A DNA stretch of 64,000 bases from NCBI RefSeq assembly GCF_051900415.1, contig NZ_JBHZGL010000004.1:212622-276621 (forward strand), read 5' to 3'. The notes under the pieces are model-generated. The model made no database searches. It saw nothing but the letters and a program-made list of their open reading frames with translations, and was not told where the DNA came from. Position 1 is the first letter of the stretch; every line of letters begins with the position of its first letter. This DNA comes from Frateuria_A sp051900415 (GTDB taxonomy: Bacteria > Pseudomonadota > Gammaproteobacteria > Xanthomonadales > Rhodanobacteraceae). Both the position numbers and the translations under genes were made by a program. Below are positions 52,411-60,901 of the stretch, piece by piece.

Positions 52411-53373
52411 ATGTTCATTCCTTCCCGCGCTTTCGAACCGCACGCCATGAGCACCCGCCTGCGCCACCTGACCACGCTGGAAAACCTGCCACGCGCCTGC
52501 GTCGAGCGCCTGCTCGACCGCGCCCTGTCCATGCGCGACGCCTGCGCCCATGGCACCCGCAAGCTGGACCTTCTCAACGGGCGGACCGTGCTCAACCTGT
52601 TCTTCGAGCCGTCCACCCGCACGCGCACCTCGTTCGAGCTGGCCGCCCGCCGGCTCGGCGCGGACGTGATCAACTTCGACATCGGCTTCTCCTCCACCGC
52701 CAAGGGCGAGGAACTGTTCGACACGCTGCATACGCTCGAGGCGATGCATCTGGACGCCATCGTGGTGCGCCACAAGATCTCCGGCACGCCGGAGGAACTG
52801 GTGCGCCACGCGATGAGTGGCGTGTCGGTGGTCAACGCGGGTGACGGCAACCGCGCCCATCCGACCCAGGGCCTGCTCGATGTCATGACCATCCGCGAGC
52901 ATCGCCCGGACTTCGAGAACCTGGCGGTGGTGATCTGCGGCGACATCAAGCACTCGCGCGTGGCGCGCTCGGACGTGCATGCACTTATCGCCATGGGCGT
53001 GCGCGAGATCCGCCTGTGCGGCCCCGCGCCACTGATGCCGACACCCGAGGAGTTTCCGCGCTGCGTCTTCGTGGAGGATTTCGACGAGGCGATCGCCGGC
53101 GCCGACGTGGCGATCATGCTGCGTCTGCAGAAGGAACGCATGAGCGCCACCGAGCTTCCCGACGAGGCGGCATACTTTGCCCGCTACGGCCTGGACACCC
53201 GCCGCCTGGCGCTCGCCGCCAAGGGCTGCCTGGTCATGCACCCGGGCCCGATCAACCGCGGCGTGGAGATCGCTTCGGAGGTGGCCGATGGCGCCCAGTC
53301 GAAGATCCTCGAACAGGTCGGCAACGGCGTGTTCGTGCGCATGGCGGTATTGGGCGAACTGCTCGCCCGCTGA
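52411..53373 (+). CDS. pyrB: Aspartate carbamoyltransferase catalytic chain PyrB
   Basis: The 320-residue enzyme makes carbamoyl-aspartate, the first committed step of pyrimidine synthesis. It has FEPSTRTRTSFE (carbamoyl-phosphate binding), STAKGEELFDT, HPTQGLLDVMT and MHPGPINRGVEI. Two starts are possible, ATG 52411 and ATG 52447; the first has AGG eight bases upstream. The gene order gshB, tonB-like, yqgE, ruvX, pyrB is a conserved gammaproteobacterial block. A regulatory PyrI or inactive PyrC partner is not adjacent. A terminator-like hairpin follows. Confidence 0.95.
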   Translation: MFIPSRAFEPHAMSTRLRHLTTLENLPRACVERLLDRALSMRDACAHGTRKLDLLNGRTVLNLFFEPSTRTRTSFELAARRLGADVINFDIGFSSTAKGEELFDTLHTLEAMHLDAIVVRHKISGTPEELVRHAMSGVSVVNAGDGNRAHPTQGLLDVMTIREHRPDFENLAVVICGDIKHSRVARSDVHALIAMGVREIRLCGPAPLMPTPEEFPRCVFVEDFDEAIAGADVAIMLRLQKERMSATELPDEAAYFARYGLDTRRLALAAKGCLVMHPGPINRGVEIASEVADGAQSKILEQVGNGVFVRMAVLGELLAR

Positions 53374-53420
53374 GCGCGGGCGTCAACCCCCGACGGCAGG
53401 CACAGGCGATCCACCCCGAG

Positions 53421-53455
53421 GGCGCGGCATAATGGCCGCGCCTTTCTTCTTTTTC
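53421..53455 (+). terminator. Terminator after pyrB
   Basis: A seven-base GGCGCGG/CCGCGCC stem (53421-53427 with 53436-53442) is followed by TTTCTTCTTTTT. Confidence 0.7.
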
Positions 53456-53468
53456 AGGGAACCGAATC

Positions 53469-55244
53469 ATGCGATCGACGAAGCGCACCCTCGCGCTGGC
53501 TTTGGCTGGCCTGTTGCTGGCGGCATGTGGACACAAGGACAAGGACGCCCCGCTGGCCTTCGTCCCCGCGGACACGCCTTACGTGGTGGCCAACCTTGAC
53601 GTGCTCGACGACGACACCCGCGCCGCCCTGCTCGCCCAGGCCGATGCGCAGATGCCGGCCGAAGTGACCCAGTTGCGCGCCGCCGCGGACGAGATGGCCC
53701 AGAAGGATCCGGACACCGCCAACTTGCTGCGCGCCTTCGCCAAGGAACTGGACGGCAAGACGGTCGAGTCGTTCGCGCAGGGGGCCGGCCTGGACCTCAA
53801 GGGCTACTCCGCGCTCTACGGCCTGGGCCTGGCGCCGGTGCTGCGCTTCCAGCTCGGCGATACCGACGCGTTCGGGGCCTTCGTGGGCCGGTTGGAAACC
53901 GCCTATGGCAAGAAGCTCGACGTCGCCAATCTGGACAAGCAGAGCTATCGGCGCCACGTTTCGGCCGCCACGGGTACCCAACTGATCCTGGCCGTGGTCG
54001 GCAAGCAGGCGGTGGCCGCGATCCTGCCGGCCGATGCGTCCCAACCGCTGCTGCGCCAGGCGCTAGGCCTGGATCGCCCGGCCCAGAACCTGCAGGACGA
54101 CGGCCGCCTGGCCAAGCTGGCCAAGACCAAGGGCTACGAGAAGTGGGCCGTGGGCGAGCTCGACCTGACCCGCGCCCTGCCGCTCGCCGCCAGCGGCAAG
54201 GACCCGCTGTTCAACGCCCTGCTCAAGGCCCGCGCACAGGCCGAATCGGCCAAGACCGGCGAGCCGGTGGCCAACCAGTTGCAGATTCCGCCCAGCTGCC
54301 AGGCCGATGCCACGCGCATCGCCAGCCGCGTGCCGGAACTGAGCTTCGGCTACACCCGGCTCGAGGCCAAGCACCAGGACATGCGCTGGGACGTCTCGCT
54401 CGCCAGCGACATCTCCCAGGCGTTCAGCGGGCTGAAGGTCGACCTGCCCGGGCTCGGCGCCACGCAGACGACCTCGCCGTTCGAGTTCTTCCTGGGCCTT
54501 CCGGTGGCGCAGGTGCGCGCGTTCTGGAGCGCGCAGGCTGACGCGGTGGCCGCCAAGCCGTTCACCTGCCCCGCGCTGACCGACCTCAACGACACCTTCG
54601 CCAAGCTCGGCCAGAACATGCAGAAGGCCGCGATTCCGCCGTTCGGCGACCTGCTGGGCCTGGGCCTTTCGCTGGACAGTTTCACGCCGGGCCAGGCCAA
54701 CGCCATGCCGCAGTTCACCGGCCGACTGGTGCTTGGCACCAGCAACCCGGCCGGCCTGCTGGCGATGGGCCAGATGATGACCCCTGCCCTGGCGCAGCTG
54801 AAGCTCACCGCCGATGGCAAGCCGGTGGCGCTGCCGCCGACCCTCGCCAACATGTTCGGCCAGCCGGCCTGGCTGGCGATGGGTCCCAAGAGCCTGGGGC
54901 TGGGCATCGGTGCGGGCGAGGACGGCAAGCTGGCCGACGCACTCAAGGCTCCGGTCGGCAACGCGGGGCAGATGCTGCGCATGCACCTGAGCGGTCAGAT
55001 GTACCTGGACTGGGTCACCCTGATGCAGCAGAAGGCCGACAGTCTGGCCTCCGCCGCGGCGGCCTTGGCAAAGGATGACGCGGTCAGTGCGGAAGACCAG
55101 GCGGACAAGACCGCCGCCGAGGCACGCACCAAGGCGCAATTCGACGCCATGCGAGCGCAGGCCGCGCGCATCGAGTCGATCGACGCCGACGCACGCGTCG
55201 ACGATCACGGTCTGACGATCACCAGCCAGACCACGCTCAAGTAA
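53469..55244 (+). CDS. Large lipoprotein of unknown function
   Basis: The 591-residue protein has a lipobox (LLLAACGHKDKD), so Cys20 is probably lipidated and the protein is anchored at the envelope. After the lipid site it has ADTPYVVANLDVL and a long mixed alpha/beta region with few aromatic clusters. A charged helical part lies near 535-570 (QMYLDWVTLMQQKADSLASA) and the end has paired-strand-like IESIDADARVDDHGLTI. It resembles large DUF3352-like envelope proteins in general composition, but I do not recognise a named family. It is monocistronic, with terminators on both sides. Confidence 0.75.
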   Translation: MRSTKRTLALALAGLLLAACGHKDKDAPLAFVPADTPYVVANLDVLDDDTRAALLAQADAQMPAEVTQLRAAADEMAQKDPDTANLLRAFAKELDGKTVESFAQGAGLDLKGYSALYGLGLAPVLRFQLGDTDAFGAFVGRLETAYGKKLDVANLDKQSYRRHVSAATGTQLILAVVGKQAVAAILPADASQPLLRQALGLDRPAQNLQDDGRLAKLAKTKGYEKWAVGELDLTRALPLAASGKDPLFNALLKARAQAESAKTGEPVANQLQIPPSCQADATRIASRVPELSFGYTRLEAKHQDMRWDVSLASDISQAFSGLKVDLPGLGATQTTSPFEFFLGLPVAQVRAFWSAQADAVAAKPFTCPALTDLNDTFAKLGQNMQKAAIPPFGDLLGLGLSLDSFTPGQANAMPQFTGRLVLGTSNPAGLLAMGQMMTPALAQLKLTADGKPVALPPTLANMFGQPAWLAMGPKSLGLGIGAGEDGKLADALKAPVGNAGQMLRMHLSGQMYLDWVTLMQQKADSLASAAAALAKDDAVSAEDQADKTAAEARTKAQFDAMRAQAARIESIDADARVDDHGLTITSQTTLK

Positions 55245-55266
55245 GCCGCTACCCCGGGTTTGCCAT

Positions 55267-55296
55267 GCGGGGCGCCTCCAGGGGCGCCCCGCTTGC
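55267..55296 (+). terminator. Terminator-like hairpin after the lipoprotein gene
   Basis: A perfect ten-base GCGGGGCGCC/GGCGCCCCGC stem with a six-base loop is followed by a weak T-run (TTGCTTTCC). Confidence 0.65.
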
Positions 55297-55512
55297 TTTC
55301 CGGCTTCCTGCAGGCGCGGGCGATGCAGGCACAACGGGCAGCTCACTCTCTTTTCGCGCCGCTCGAACCTTCCTTTCAGCCAGCCGTTCACAACGGTAAT
55401 TGCCACTGAACGGCAAGGCATCGGACCCACAACCCGTTCACGGCAGCCCTGTTGCCATGACTCCCACGGTGCAAACGCATCGTGTTGCGACAGTCACCCG
55501 AAGGAGAGTGCC

Positions 55513-55896
55513 ATGCGTACCCATTCCGCGTTCCATCGAGCCTTCATCGCCGCCGGCCTGACCGCTGCGTTGGCCGCCGTGCCGTTCGCGCAGGCCCTCG
55601 CACAGGACGCCGACGCGCAGTCCAGCGGCAGCATGCAATCCAGCAACCAGACCGTACCGGGCAAAGTGGACGATGCCTGGATCACCACCAAGGTGAAGTC
55701 CGAATTCGCCACTACGTCCGAGATCCCCGCCAGCAAGATCTCCGTGGACACCCGTGACGGCATGGTGCGGTTGACCGGCACAGTGGCCAGCAACATGGAC
55801 AAGAACCGGGCGATTCAGGTAGCCCATAGCGTCAAGGGCGTAAAGAGTGTCGACGCCACCGGCCTGACCGTGACCGCCGGCGCGGATTCGCCGTAA
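55513..55896 (+). CDS. BON-domain periplasmic protein (OsmY-like)
   Basis: The 127-residue protein has a signal peptide (AFIAAGLTAALAAVPFAQALA-Q), a short Ser/Gln-rich spacer, and one BON domain (DDAWITTKVKSEFATT, VDTRDGMVRLTGTVASNMD, ALSVKGVKSVDATGLTV-like). BON proteins bind membranes and are induced in envelope or osmotic stress. AAGGAGAG lies just before the ATG. It is closed by a strong shared terminator. The 268 bases before it hold the upstream terminator and the presumed promoter only. Confidence 0.9.
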   Translation: MRTHSAFHRAFIAAGLTAALAAVPFAQALAQDADAQSSGSMQSSNQTVPGKVDDAWITTKVKSEFATTSEIPASKISVDTRDGMVRLTGTVASNMDKNRAIQVAHSVKGVKSVDATGLTVTAGADSP

Positions 55897-55922
55897 GCCT
55901 GCCTGTCGTCGCGTACGGAAAC

Positions 55923-55951
55923 AAAAAGGAGCCCTCAGGGCTCCTTTTTTT
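55923..55951. terminator. Bidirectional terminator between BON gene and pilU
   Basis: A perfect 12-base stem AAAAAGGAGCCC/GGGCTCCTTTTT with a three-base loop has an A-run on one side and a T-run on the other, so it can end both the BON transcript and the convergent pilTU transcript. Confidence 0.92.
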
Positions 55952-56023
55952 GATCCCACTTCGGGTGAAGGCAGTGCTTGGAACTCGCGCTGCGCCTCAG
56001 CGCGAACGAAATGCGGATTCCTC

Positions 56024-57190
56024 TCAGCGCCGCAGCATGCCGCCGCCAAACTGGTTGTTGTCACGGGTCTCTTCCAGCTCGACGCCTTCCAGGCCCTGCG
56101 ACAGCGTGTGCGCGTCGCCGCCCTGGGCCAGCTTGATGCGCAGGCGCACCTCGTTGGAGCTGTCGGCGTGGCGCAGCGCGTCCTCGTAGCTGATCTCGCC
56201 GGCGTGGTAGAGCTCGACCAGGCTCTGGTCGAAGGTACGCATGCCCAGGTTGACCGAGTCCTTCATCACTTCCTTGATCTTGTGGATCTCGCCCTGGCGG
56301 ATGTAGTCCTGCACCAGCGGCGTGCCCAGCAGCACCTCGACTGCAACGCGGCGCGCCTTGCCGTCCGGCGTGGGGATCAGCTGCTGCGCCACGATGCCCT
56401 TGAGGTTCAGCGATAGATCCATGAACAGTTGCTGGCGCCGGTCCTCGGGGAAGAAGTGCAGGATGCGGTCGATCGCCTGGTTGGCGTTGTTCGCATGCAG
56501 CGTGCACAGGCACAGGTGGCCGGTTTCGGAGAAGTTGATCGCGTACTCCATCGTCTCGCGGGTACGCACCTCGCCGATCAGGATCACGTCGGGCGCCTGA
56601 CGCAGCGTGTTTTTCAGCGCGTTATCCCAGTTGTCGGTGTCGATGCCGATCTCGCGCTGGGTGATGATGCAGCCCTCGTGCTTGTGCACGTATTCGATCG
56701 GGTCCTCGATCGTGATGATGTGGCCGGTGGAGTTCTGGTTGCGGTAGCCCACCATCGCCGCGAGCGAGGTCGACTTACCAGAACCGGTGGCGCCGACGAA
56801 GATGATGATGCCGCGCTTGGTCATCGACAGCGTCTTGAGCACCGGCGGCAGCGTCAGCTCCTCGAAGGTCGGGATCTTCGATTCGATCCGGCGCAACACC
56901 ATGCCGACGCAGTTGCGCTGGTAGAAGCACGACACGCGGAAACGGCCCACGCCCTGCGCGGAGATCGCGAACTGGCACTCGTGGGTCTTCTCGAACTCCT
57001 CGCGCTGCGCTGGCGTCATGATGTTGAGCACCATGTCGCGCGCCTGCTGCACGGACAGCGGGCTCTGCGTGATCGGCACGACGCGCCCCTGCAACTTCAT
57101 CGATGGCGCGACGCCGGCGGTGACGAACAGGTCCGACGCCTTCTTGTGCACCATCAGCTTGAGGAAGGAAGTGAAATCGAAATCGCTCAT
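56024..57190 (-). CDS. pilU: PilU, type IVa pilus retraction accessory ATPase
   Basis: The 388-residue ATPase assists PilT in forceful retraction. It has HKKASDLFVTAGVAPSMK at the N-terminus, Walker A GATGSGKST, the Asp box EDPIEYVHKHEG, Walker B region LIGEVRTRETMEYA and the His box LCTLHANNA. A C-terminal tail follows (ELEETRDNNQFGGG) typical of PilU and absent from PilT. It lies 132 bases downstream of pilT, with a short GGGAATCG direct repeat between. Confidence 0.96.
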   Translation of the reverse strand: MSDFDFTSFLKLMVHKKASDLFVTAGVAPSMKLQGRVVPITQSPLSVQQARDMVLNIMTPAQREEFEKTHECQFAISAQGVGRFRVSCFYQRNCVGMVLRRIESKIPTFEELTLPPVLKTLSMTKRGIIIFVGATGSGKSTSLAAMVGYRNQNSTGHIITIEDPIEYVHKHEGCIITQREIGIDTDNWDNALKNTLRQAPDVILIGEVRTRETMEYAINFSETGHLCLCTLHANNANQAIDRILHFFPEDRRQQLFMDLSLNLKGIVAQQLIPTPDGKARRVAVEVLLGTPLVQDYIRQGEIHKIKEVMKDSVNLGMRTFDQSLVELYHAGEISYEDALRHADSSNEVRLRIKLAQGGDAHTLSQGLEGVELEETRDNNQFGGGMLRR

Positions 57191-57202
57191 GGCTTGATGT
57201 CC

Positions 57203-57232
57203 GGGAATCGGGAATCGTCAATGGGGAATCGT
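57203..57232. repeat. GGGAATCG short direct repeat between pilT and pilU
   Basis: GGGAATCG occurs three times within 30 bases, and the related ATTCCCGATT is near 57299-57308. This type of motif is often seen between genes of Xanthomonadales. Confidence 0.5.
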
Positions 57233-57322
57233 CAGAAGCAAACCGCGGTCGCTTGCCGAACGAGGTCTACCGGGCGGGAGCGGGTTTTGCGATTTGCCAT
57301 TCCCGATTGACCATTTCCGGCC

Positions 57323-58360
57323 TTACTTGAACACATCCTTGTTCTTGGCATAGCCGATCGCCTCCTGCCGCGCGATCAAGCCGCGCTTGACCAGGTCCTG
57401 CAGATTCTGGTCGAGCGTCTGCATGCCGTATTGCTGGCCGGTCTGGATGGACGAATACATCTGCGCGACCTTGTCCTCGCGGATCAGGTTGCGGATGGCG
57501 GGGATGCCGACCATGATCTCGTGCGCCGCGATACGGCCGCCGCCGACCTTCTTCAGCAGCGTCTGCGAGATCACCGCGCGCAGGGATTCCGACAGCATCG
57601 AGCGCACCATCGGCTTTTCGCCGGACGGGAACACGTCGATGATGCGGTCGATGGTCTTGGCCGCCGAGCTGGTGTGCAGGGTGCCGAACACCAGGTGGCC
57701 GGTTTCCGCGGCGGTCAGCGCCAGCCGGATGGTTTCCAGGTCGCGCAACTCGCCGACCAGGATGTAGTCCGGATCCTCGCGCAGTGCCGAGCGCAGCGCC
57801 TCGTTGAAGCCGTGCGTGTCGCGGTGAACCTCGCGCTGGTTGACCAGGCACTTCTGGGAGGTGTGCACGAACTCGATCGGATCTTCGACCGTGAGCATGT
57901 GCCCGTATTCGTTCTTGTTGATGTGGTCGACCATCGCCGCCAGCGTGGTCGACTTGCCCGAGCCGGTCGGACCGGTCACCAGAATCAGACCCTGAGGCTG
58001 CTCGATCAGTTCGCGGAAGATGCGCGGCGCGCCGAGGTCTTCCAGCGTCAGCACTTCGGACGGAATCGTACGGAACACCGCGCCGGCGCCGCGATTCTGG
58101 TTGAACGCGTTGACGCGGAAGCGCGCCAGGCCGGGAATCTCGAACGAGAAGTCGGTCTCGTAGAACTCTTCGTAGTCGCGCCGCTGCTTGTCCGACATGA
58201 TGTCGTAGATCAGCGAGTGGACCTGCTTGTGTTCCAGCGGCGGGATGTTGATGCGACGCACGTCGCCGTCCACGCGGATCATCGGCGGCAGGCCGGCCGA
58301 AAGATGCAGGTCCGAGGCCTTGTTCTTGACCGAAAAGGCCAACAGTTCGGCGATGTCCAT
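57323..58360 (-). CDS. pilT: PilT, type IVa pilus retraction ATPase
   Basis: The 345-residue ATPase depolymerises the pilus. It has KNKASDLHLSAGLPPMIRVDG, Walker A GPTGSGKST, the Asp box EDPIEFVH, Walker B LVGELRDLETIRLALTAAETGH, the His box TLHTSSA, and the PilT-specific GIPAIRNLIREDKV. It is divergent from proC across 362 bases. Confidence 0.97.
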   Translation of the reverse strand: MDIAELLAFSVKNKASDLHLSAGLPPMIRVDGDVRRINIPPLEHKQVHSLIYDIMSDKQRRDYEEFYETDFSFEIPGLARFRVNAFNQNRGAGAVFRTIPSEVLTLEDLGAPRIFRELIEQPQGLILVTGPTGSGKSTTLAAMVDHINKNEYGHMLTVEDPIEFVHTSQKCLVNQREVHRDTHGFNEALRSALREDPDYILVGELRDLETIRLALTAAETGHLVFGTLHTSSAAKTIDRIIDVFPSGEKPMVRSMLSESLRAVISQTLLKKVGGGRIAAHEIMVGIPAIRNLIREDKVAQMYSSIQTGQQYGMQTLDQNLQDLVKRGLIARQEAIGYAKNKDVFK

Positions 58361-58722
58361 CGGGCGTTTCCCCTTAAAACGTTCGTCTGGATGAATAGCG
58401 GTTCTGCGCAGGGGACCGCCCGGTCGCGCGCTTGCGCACGCGCTCCGTCGCCTTCGAGCCGGTCATCGGACAACCCCCTCGCAACGAGCCGATACTACTC
58501 GCGCGAATGGCTTTGCGACCAGTAGGTTGGCGCCGCCGGATGCCGAAACTGCGATGGCTTCCCGCCGGTTTCCCTTGTCTCCTGTCCGAACGCCTTTCCC
58601 TGCGTTCGACCGAACAGGGCGGTCGCGCACAGGCGCGCTCCTCCCGGGGGGGGCCGGCCTTGTCACCCGCCCGCCGGCCGCTTCGGGTTAAGGTATCGGG
58701 CCCCACAACCCAAGGGACCGGC
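58361..58722. promoter_or_regulatory. Divergent region pilT / proC, without yggS
   Basis: These 362 bases hold no ORF I can support. In Pseudomonas this position carries yggS. One copy of repeat family A lies at 58621-58642. A poly-C/G stretch is near 58645-58660. The promoters of pilT and proC should be here, but I could not place them. Confidence 0.45.
58621..58642. repeat. Dispersed repeat, family A
   Basis: GGTCGCGCACAGGCGCGCTC at 58621-58640 differs by one base from the copy at 13935. Confidence 0.6.
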
Positions 58723-59556
58723 ATGACACGACTTGCCTTCATCGGCGGCGGCAACATGGCGCGCAGCCTGATCGGCGGCCTGCTCAAGACCGGCGCTTCG
58801 GCCTCGTCCATCCGCGTGGCCGAGCCGCAGGCGCAGGCGCGCGAGGCGCTCGCCCGCGAGTTCGGTGTGACCACATTCGCCGAAAACCGGCTGGCCGCCG
58901 AGGACGCGGAGATCCTGCTGCTGGCGGTCAAGCCGCAGATCATGCCGGCACTGCAGGCAGAACTGCGCGACGTACTGCAGCGCCAGCGCCCGCTGGTGAT
59001 ATCGATCGCCGCCGGGGTACGGCTGGATCAGCTCGAACGCTGGTTCGGCGCCCACCTGCCAATCGTGCGCTGCATGCCCAACACACCCTCGCTGATCGGC
59101 GCCGGCGCCACTGGCCTGTGCGCCAACGCCCGGGTCAGCCCGCCGCAGAAGGCGCAGGCGCAGCACATCCTCGATGCAGCCGGCATCACCCGCTGGATCG
59201 ATGACGAGGCGCTGATGGACACGGTAACCGGCTTGTCCGGCTCCGGCCCGGCCTACTTTTTCGCACTGGTTGAAGCGCTGGAGGACGCCGCGGTGGCGCA
59301 GGGCCTGCCCCGCGAAACCGCCCGCGCCCTGGCCGCGCAGACCTGCCTGGGCGCCGGCCGCATGCTGGTGGAGAGCGGCGAAGCGCCGGGCGAACTGCGT
59401 CGTCGGGTGACCTCGCCCAATGGCACCACCCAGGCCGCGCTGGACAGCTTCGCGGCCGACGGCCTCCCGCGCGTCGCCGCCCACGCCGTGGCCGCTGCCA
59501 CCCGCCGCGGGGCCGAGCTGGCCGCCGAACTGGACGCCAAGGAGCCACGCCCGTGA
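58723..59556 (+). CDS. proC: Pyrroline-5-carboxylate reductase ProC
   Basis: The 277-residue enzyme makes proline from pyrroline-5-carboxylate with NAD(P)H. The Rossmann start is FIGGGNMARSLIGGLL, followed by LAVKPQIM, RCMPNTPSLIGAGATG, and SGSGPAYFFALVEAL with the substrate-binding loop, then RRRVTSPNGTT. ATG 58723. It overlaps the YggT gene by four bases. Confidence 0.96.
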   Translation: MTRLAFIGGGNMARSLIGGLLKTGASASSIRVAEPQAQAREALAREFGVTTFAENRLAAEDAEILLLAVKPQIMPALQAELRDVLQRQRPLVISIAAGVRLDQLERWFGAHLPIVRCMPNTPSLIGAGATGLCANARVSPPQKAQAQHILDAAGITRWIDDEALMDTVTGLSGSGPAYFFALVEALEDAAVAQGLPRETARALAAQTCLGAGRMLVESGEAPGELRRRVTSPNGTTQAALDSFAADGLPRVAAHAVAAATRRGAELAAELDAKEPRP

Positions 59557-60128
59557 TCTACCTGCTGAACGCGTTTTCGCTGCTGCTTGAAATCGCCTTC
59601 GATGTCGTGGCCACGCTGTTCGTGCTGCGGCTGCTGGCCGAAGCCGGGCGGGCCGACTTCCGCAACCCGATCAGCCAGTTCGTCTACCGCTACACCAACC
59701 CGGTGCTTGCCCCGATCCGTCGCGTGCTGCCGAACTGGCGCCGGCTCAACCTGGCCGCGCTGCTGGTGTGCTACCTGGTGATGCTCATCAAGCGCGTGGT
59801 GCTGTTCGCCTTGGTCGGGGCGTTGCCGCACGTGGCCGGGCTGCTGGTGCTCGCGCTGGCCGACCTGCTCGACTTCGTGCTGTTGTTCTACCTGGTGCTG
59901 GTGTTCGGCTGGTCGCTGCTCAGCATGTTCGCCGCGGACACCTACCACCCCGTGCTGCGGCTGGTGGAAGGCATCGTCGACCCGCTGCTCAGGCCACTGC
60001 GCGGCAAGCTGGTGGTCGGCATGCTCGACTTCTCGCCGGCGGTGGTGATGATCGGCCTGCTGCTCGCCCGCATCCTCATCGCGGCGCCGCTGTTCGACTG
60101 GGGCAACCAGCTGGCGCGCGGGTTTTAA
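59553..60128 (+). CDS. YggT-family membrane protein
   Basis: The 191-residue protein has two YGGT repeats: NPISQFVYRYTNPVLAPIRRVLP in the first half, and HPVLRLVEGIVDPLLRPLRGKLV in the second. Four to five membrane helices surround them. YggT is often beside proC and linked to osmotic or K+ balance; its reaction is unknown. The GTG start overlaps the proC stop (GTGA), so the two are coupled. Confidence 0.93.
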   Translation: MIYLLNAFSLLLEIAFDVVATLFVLRLLAEAGRADFRNPISQFVYRYTNPVLAPIRRVLPNWRRLNLAALLVCYLVMLIKRVVLFALVGALPHVAGLLVLALADLLDFVLLFYLVLVFGWSLLSMFAADTYHPVLRLVEGIVDPLLRPLRGKLVVGMLDFSPAVVMIGLLLARILIAAPLFDWGNQLARGF

Positions 60129-60175
60129 GTACCGCTTACGGCCAGCGTTGACCTGGTTAACCTGGAAAGAAGCGC

Positions 60176-60313
60176 ATGGAACGCACAAACGAAAAACGCA
60201 CCAAAGCAGTGGAGCGCAGCCAGGTCGACGGCTGGGCGCCATGGTTGCCATTCCGACATCAAGTGGCCATCGGGATGTGGCACACCCTGCTACCGACCCC
60301 TTCTGGACACTGA
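60176..60313 (+). CDS. Possible small protein (45 residues)
   Basis: An ATG at 60176, preceded by GGAAAG eight bases upstream, opens a 45-codon frame ending in TGA at 60311. The peptide is charged and Trp-rich (EKRTKAVERSQVDGWAPW) with no signal or membrane helix. It ends seven bases before the GTG of the next gene, as in an operon. Codon use is not strongly bacterial-coding, so this is tentative. Confidence 0.3.
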   Translation: MERTNEKRTKAVERSQVDGWAPWLPFRHQVAIGMWHTLLPTPSGH

Positions 60314-60320
60314 GGCGGTC

Positions 60321-60890
60321 GTGAATTTTCTGCGGAGAACCCTGGCATGGTCGATATGCGTGCTCTGGGGCGGCTGCGCGATCGCGCAATCCGCCGCTCC
60401 TGTGAGCTTGCGCGGACTCGTAGACCAGCTCGCCGCGCATCCGGAAGCCAGCCTGGAAGCCATGGAACGCTATCTGGATAGCGTGCTGACGAATAGATCG
60501 ATCCGATATCGTACGCAGCGTGGATTGGGCGATTGGTTCGTCACCCATGCCGACGTATCTGCGCGAGTCGGCGGTTCCACCATCGACTCCATTACGATCC
60601 GGTCAAGCGCTGACAAGGTGCAGTTCGTCACGGTCAACTTTGCGCACAGCTCCTGTCTGTCCACGGCCCGCGTACAACGCATGCTCGGCCCGTTGAACCC
60701 TTCAGGTGCAATGCCCCCCGCCGCGCAAACCCTGGACCAGCGGCGCGGCCCAGCGACCATCGTCGTCTACGCCGAATACCATCCTGGCCAATCAGGCTTA
60801 CCTAGCTGCGTAACGGCACTGATGGTTACCTACGAGCCCCAACCCGACTTGCGACCCGGGTTACCGCAACTGGCGTCCCCTCATCGCTGA
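60321..60890 (+). CDS. Exported protein of unknown function
   Basis: The 189-residue protein has a signal peptide (FLRRTLAWSICVLWGGCAIAQ-S) and a mature part with LRGLVDQLAAHPEASLEAMERYLD, two cysteines (SSCLST and PSCVTA) that could form a disulfide, and VTYEPQ near the end. It starts at GTG 60321 with GAGG upstream. The region is visibly lower in G+C than its neighbours, which may point to recent gain. No family is recognised. Confidence 0.65.
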   Translation: MNFLRRTLAWSICVLWGGCAIAQSAAPVSLRGLVDQLAAHPEASLEAMERYLDSVLTNRSIRYRTQRGLGDWFVTHADVSARVGGSTIDSITIRSSADKVQFVTVNFAHSSCLSTARVQRMLGPLNPSGAMPPAAQTLDQRRGPATIVVYAEYHPGQSGLPSCVTALMVTYEPQPDLRPGLPQLASPHR

Positions 60891-60901
60891 CTGCGCCACG
60901 A

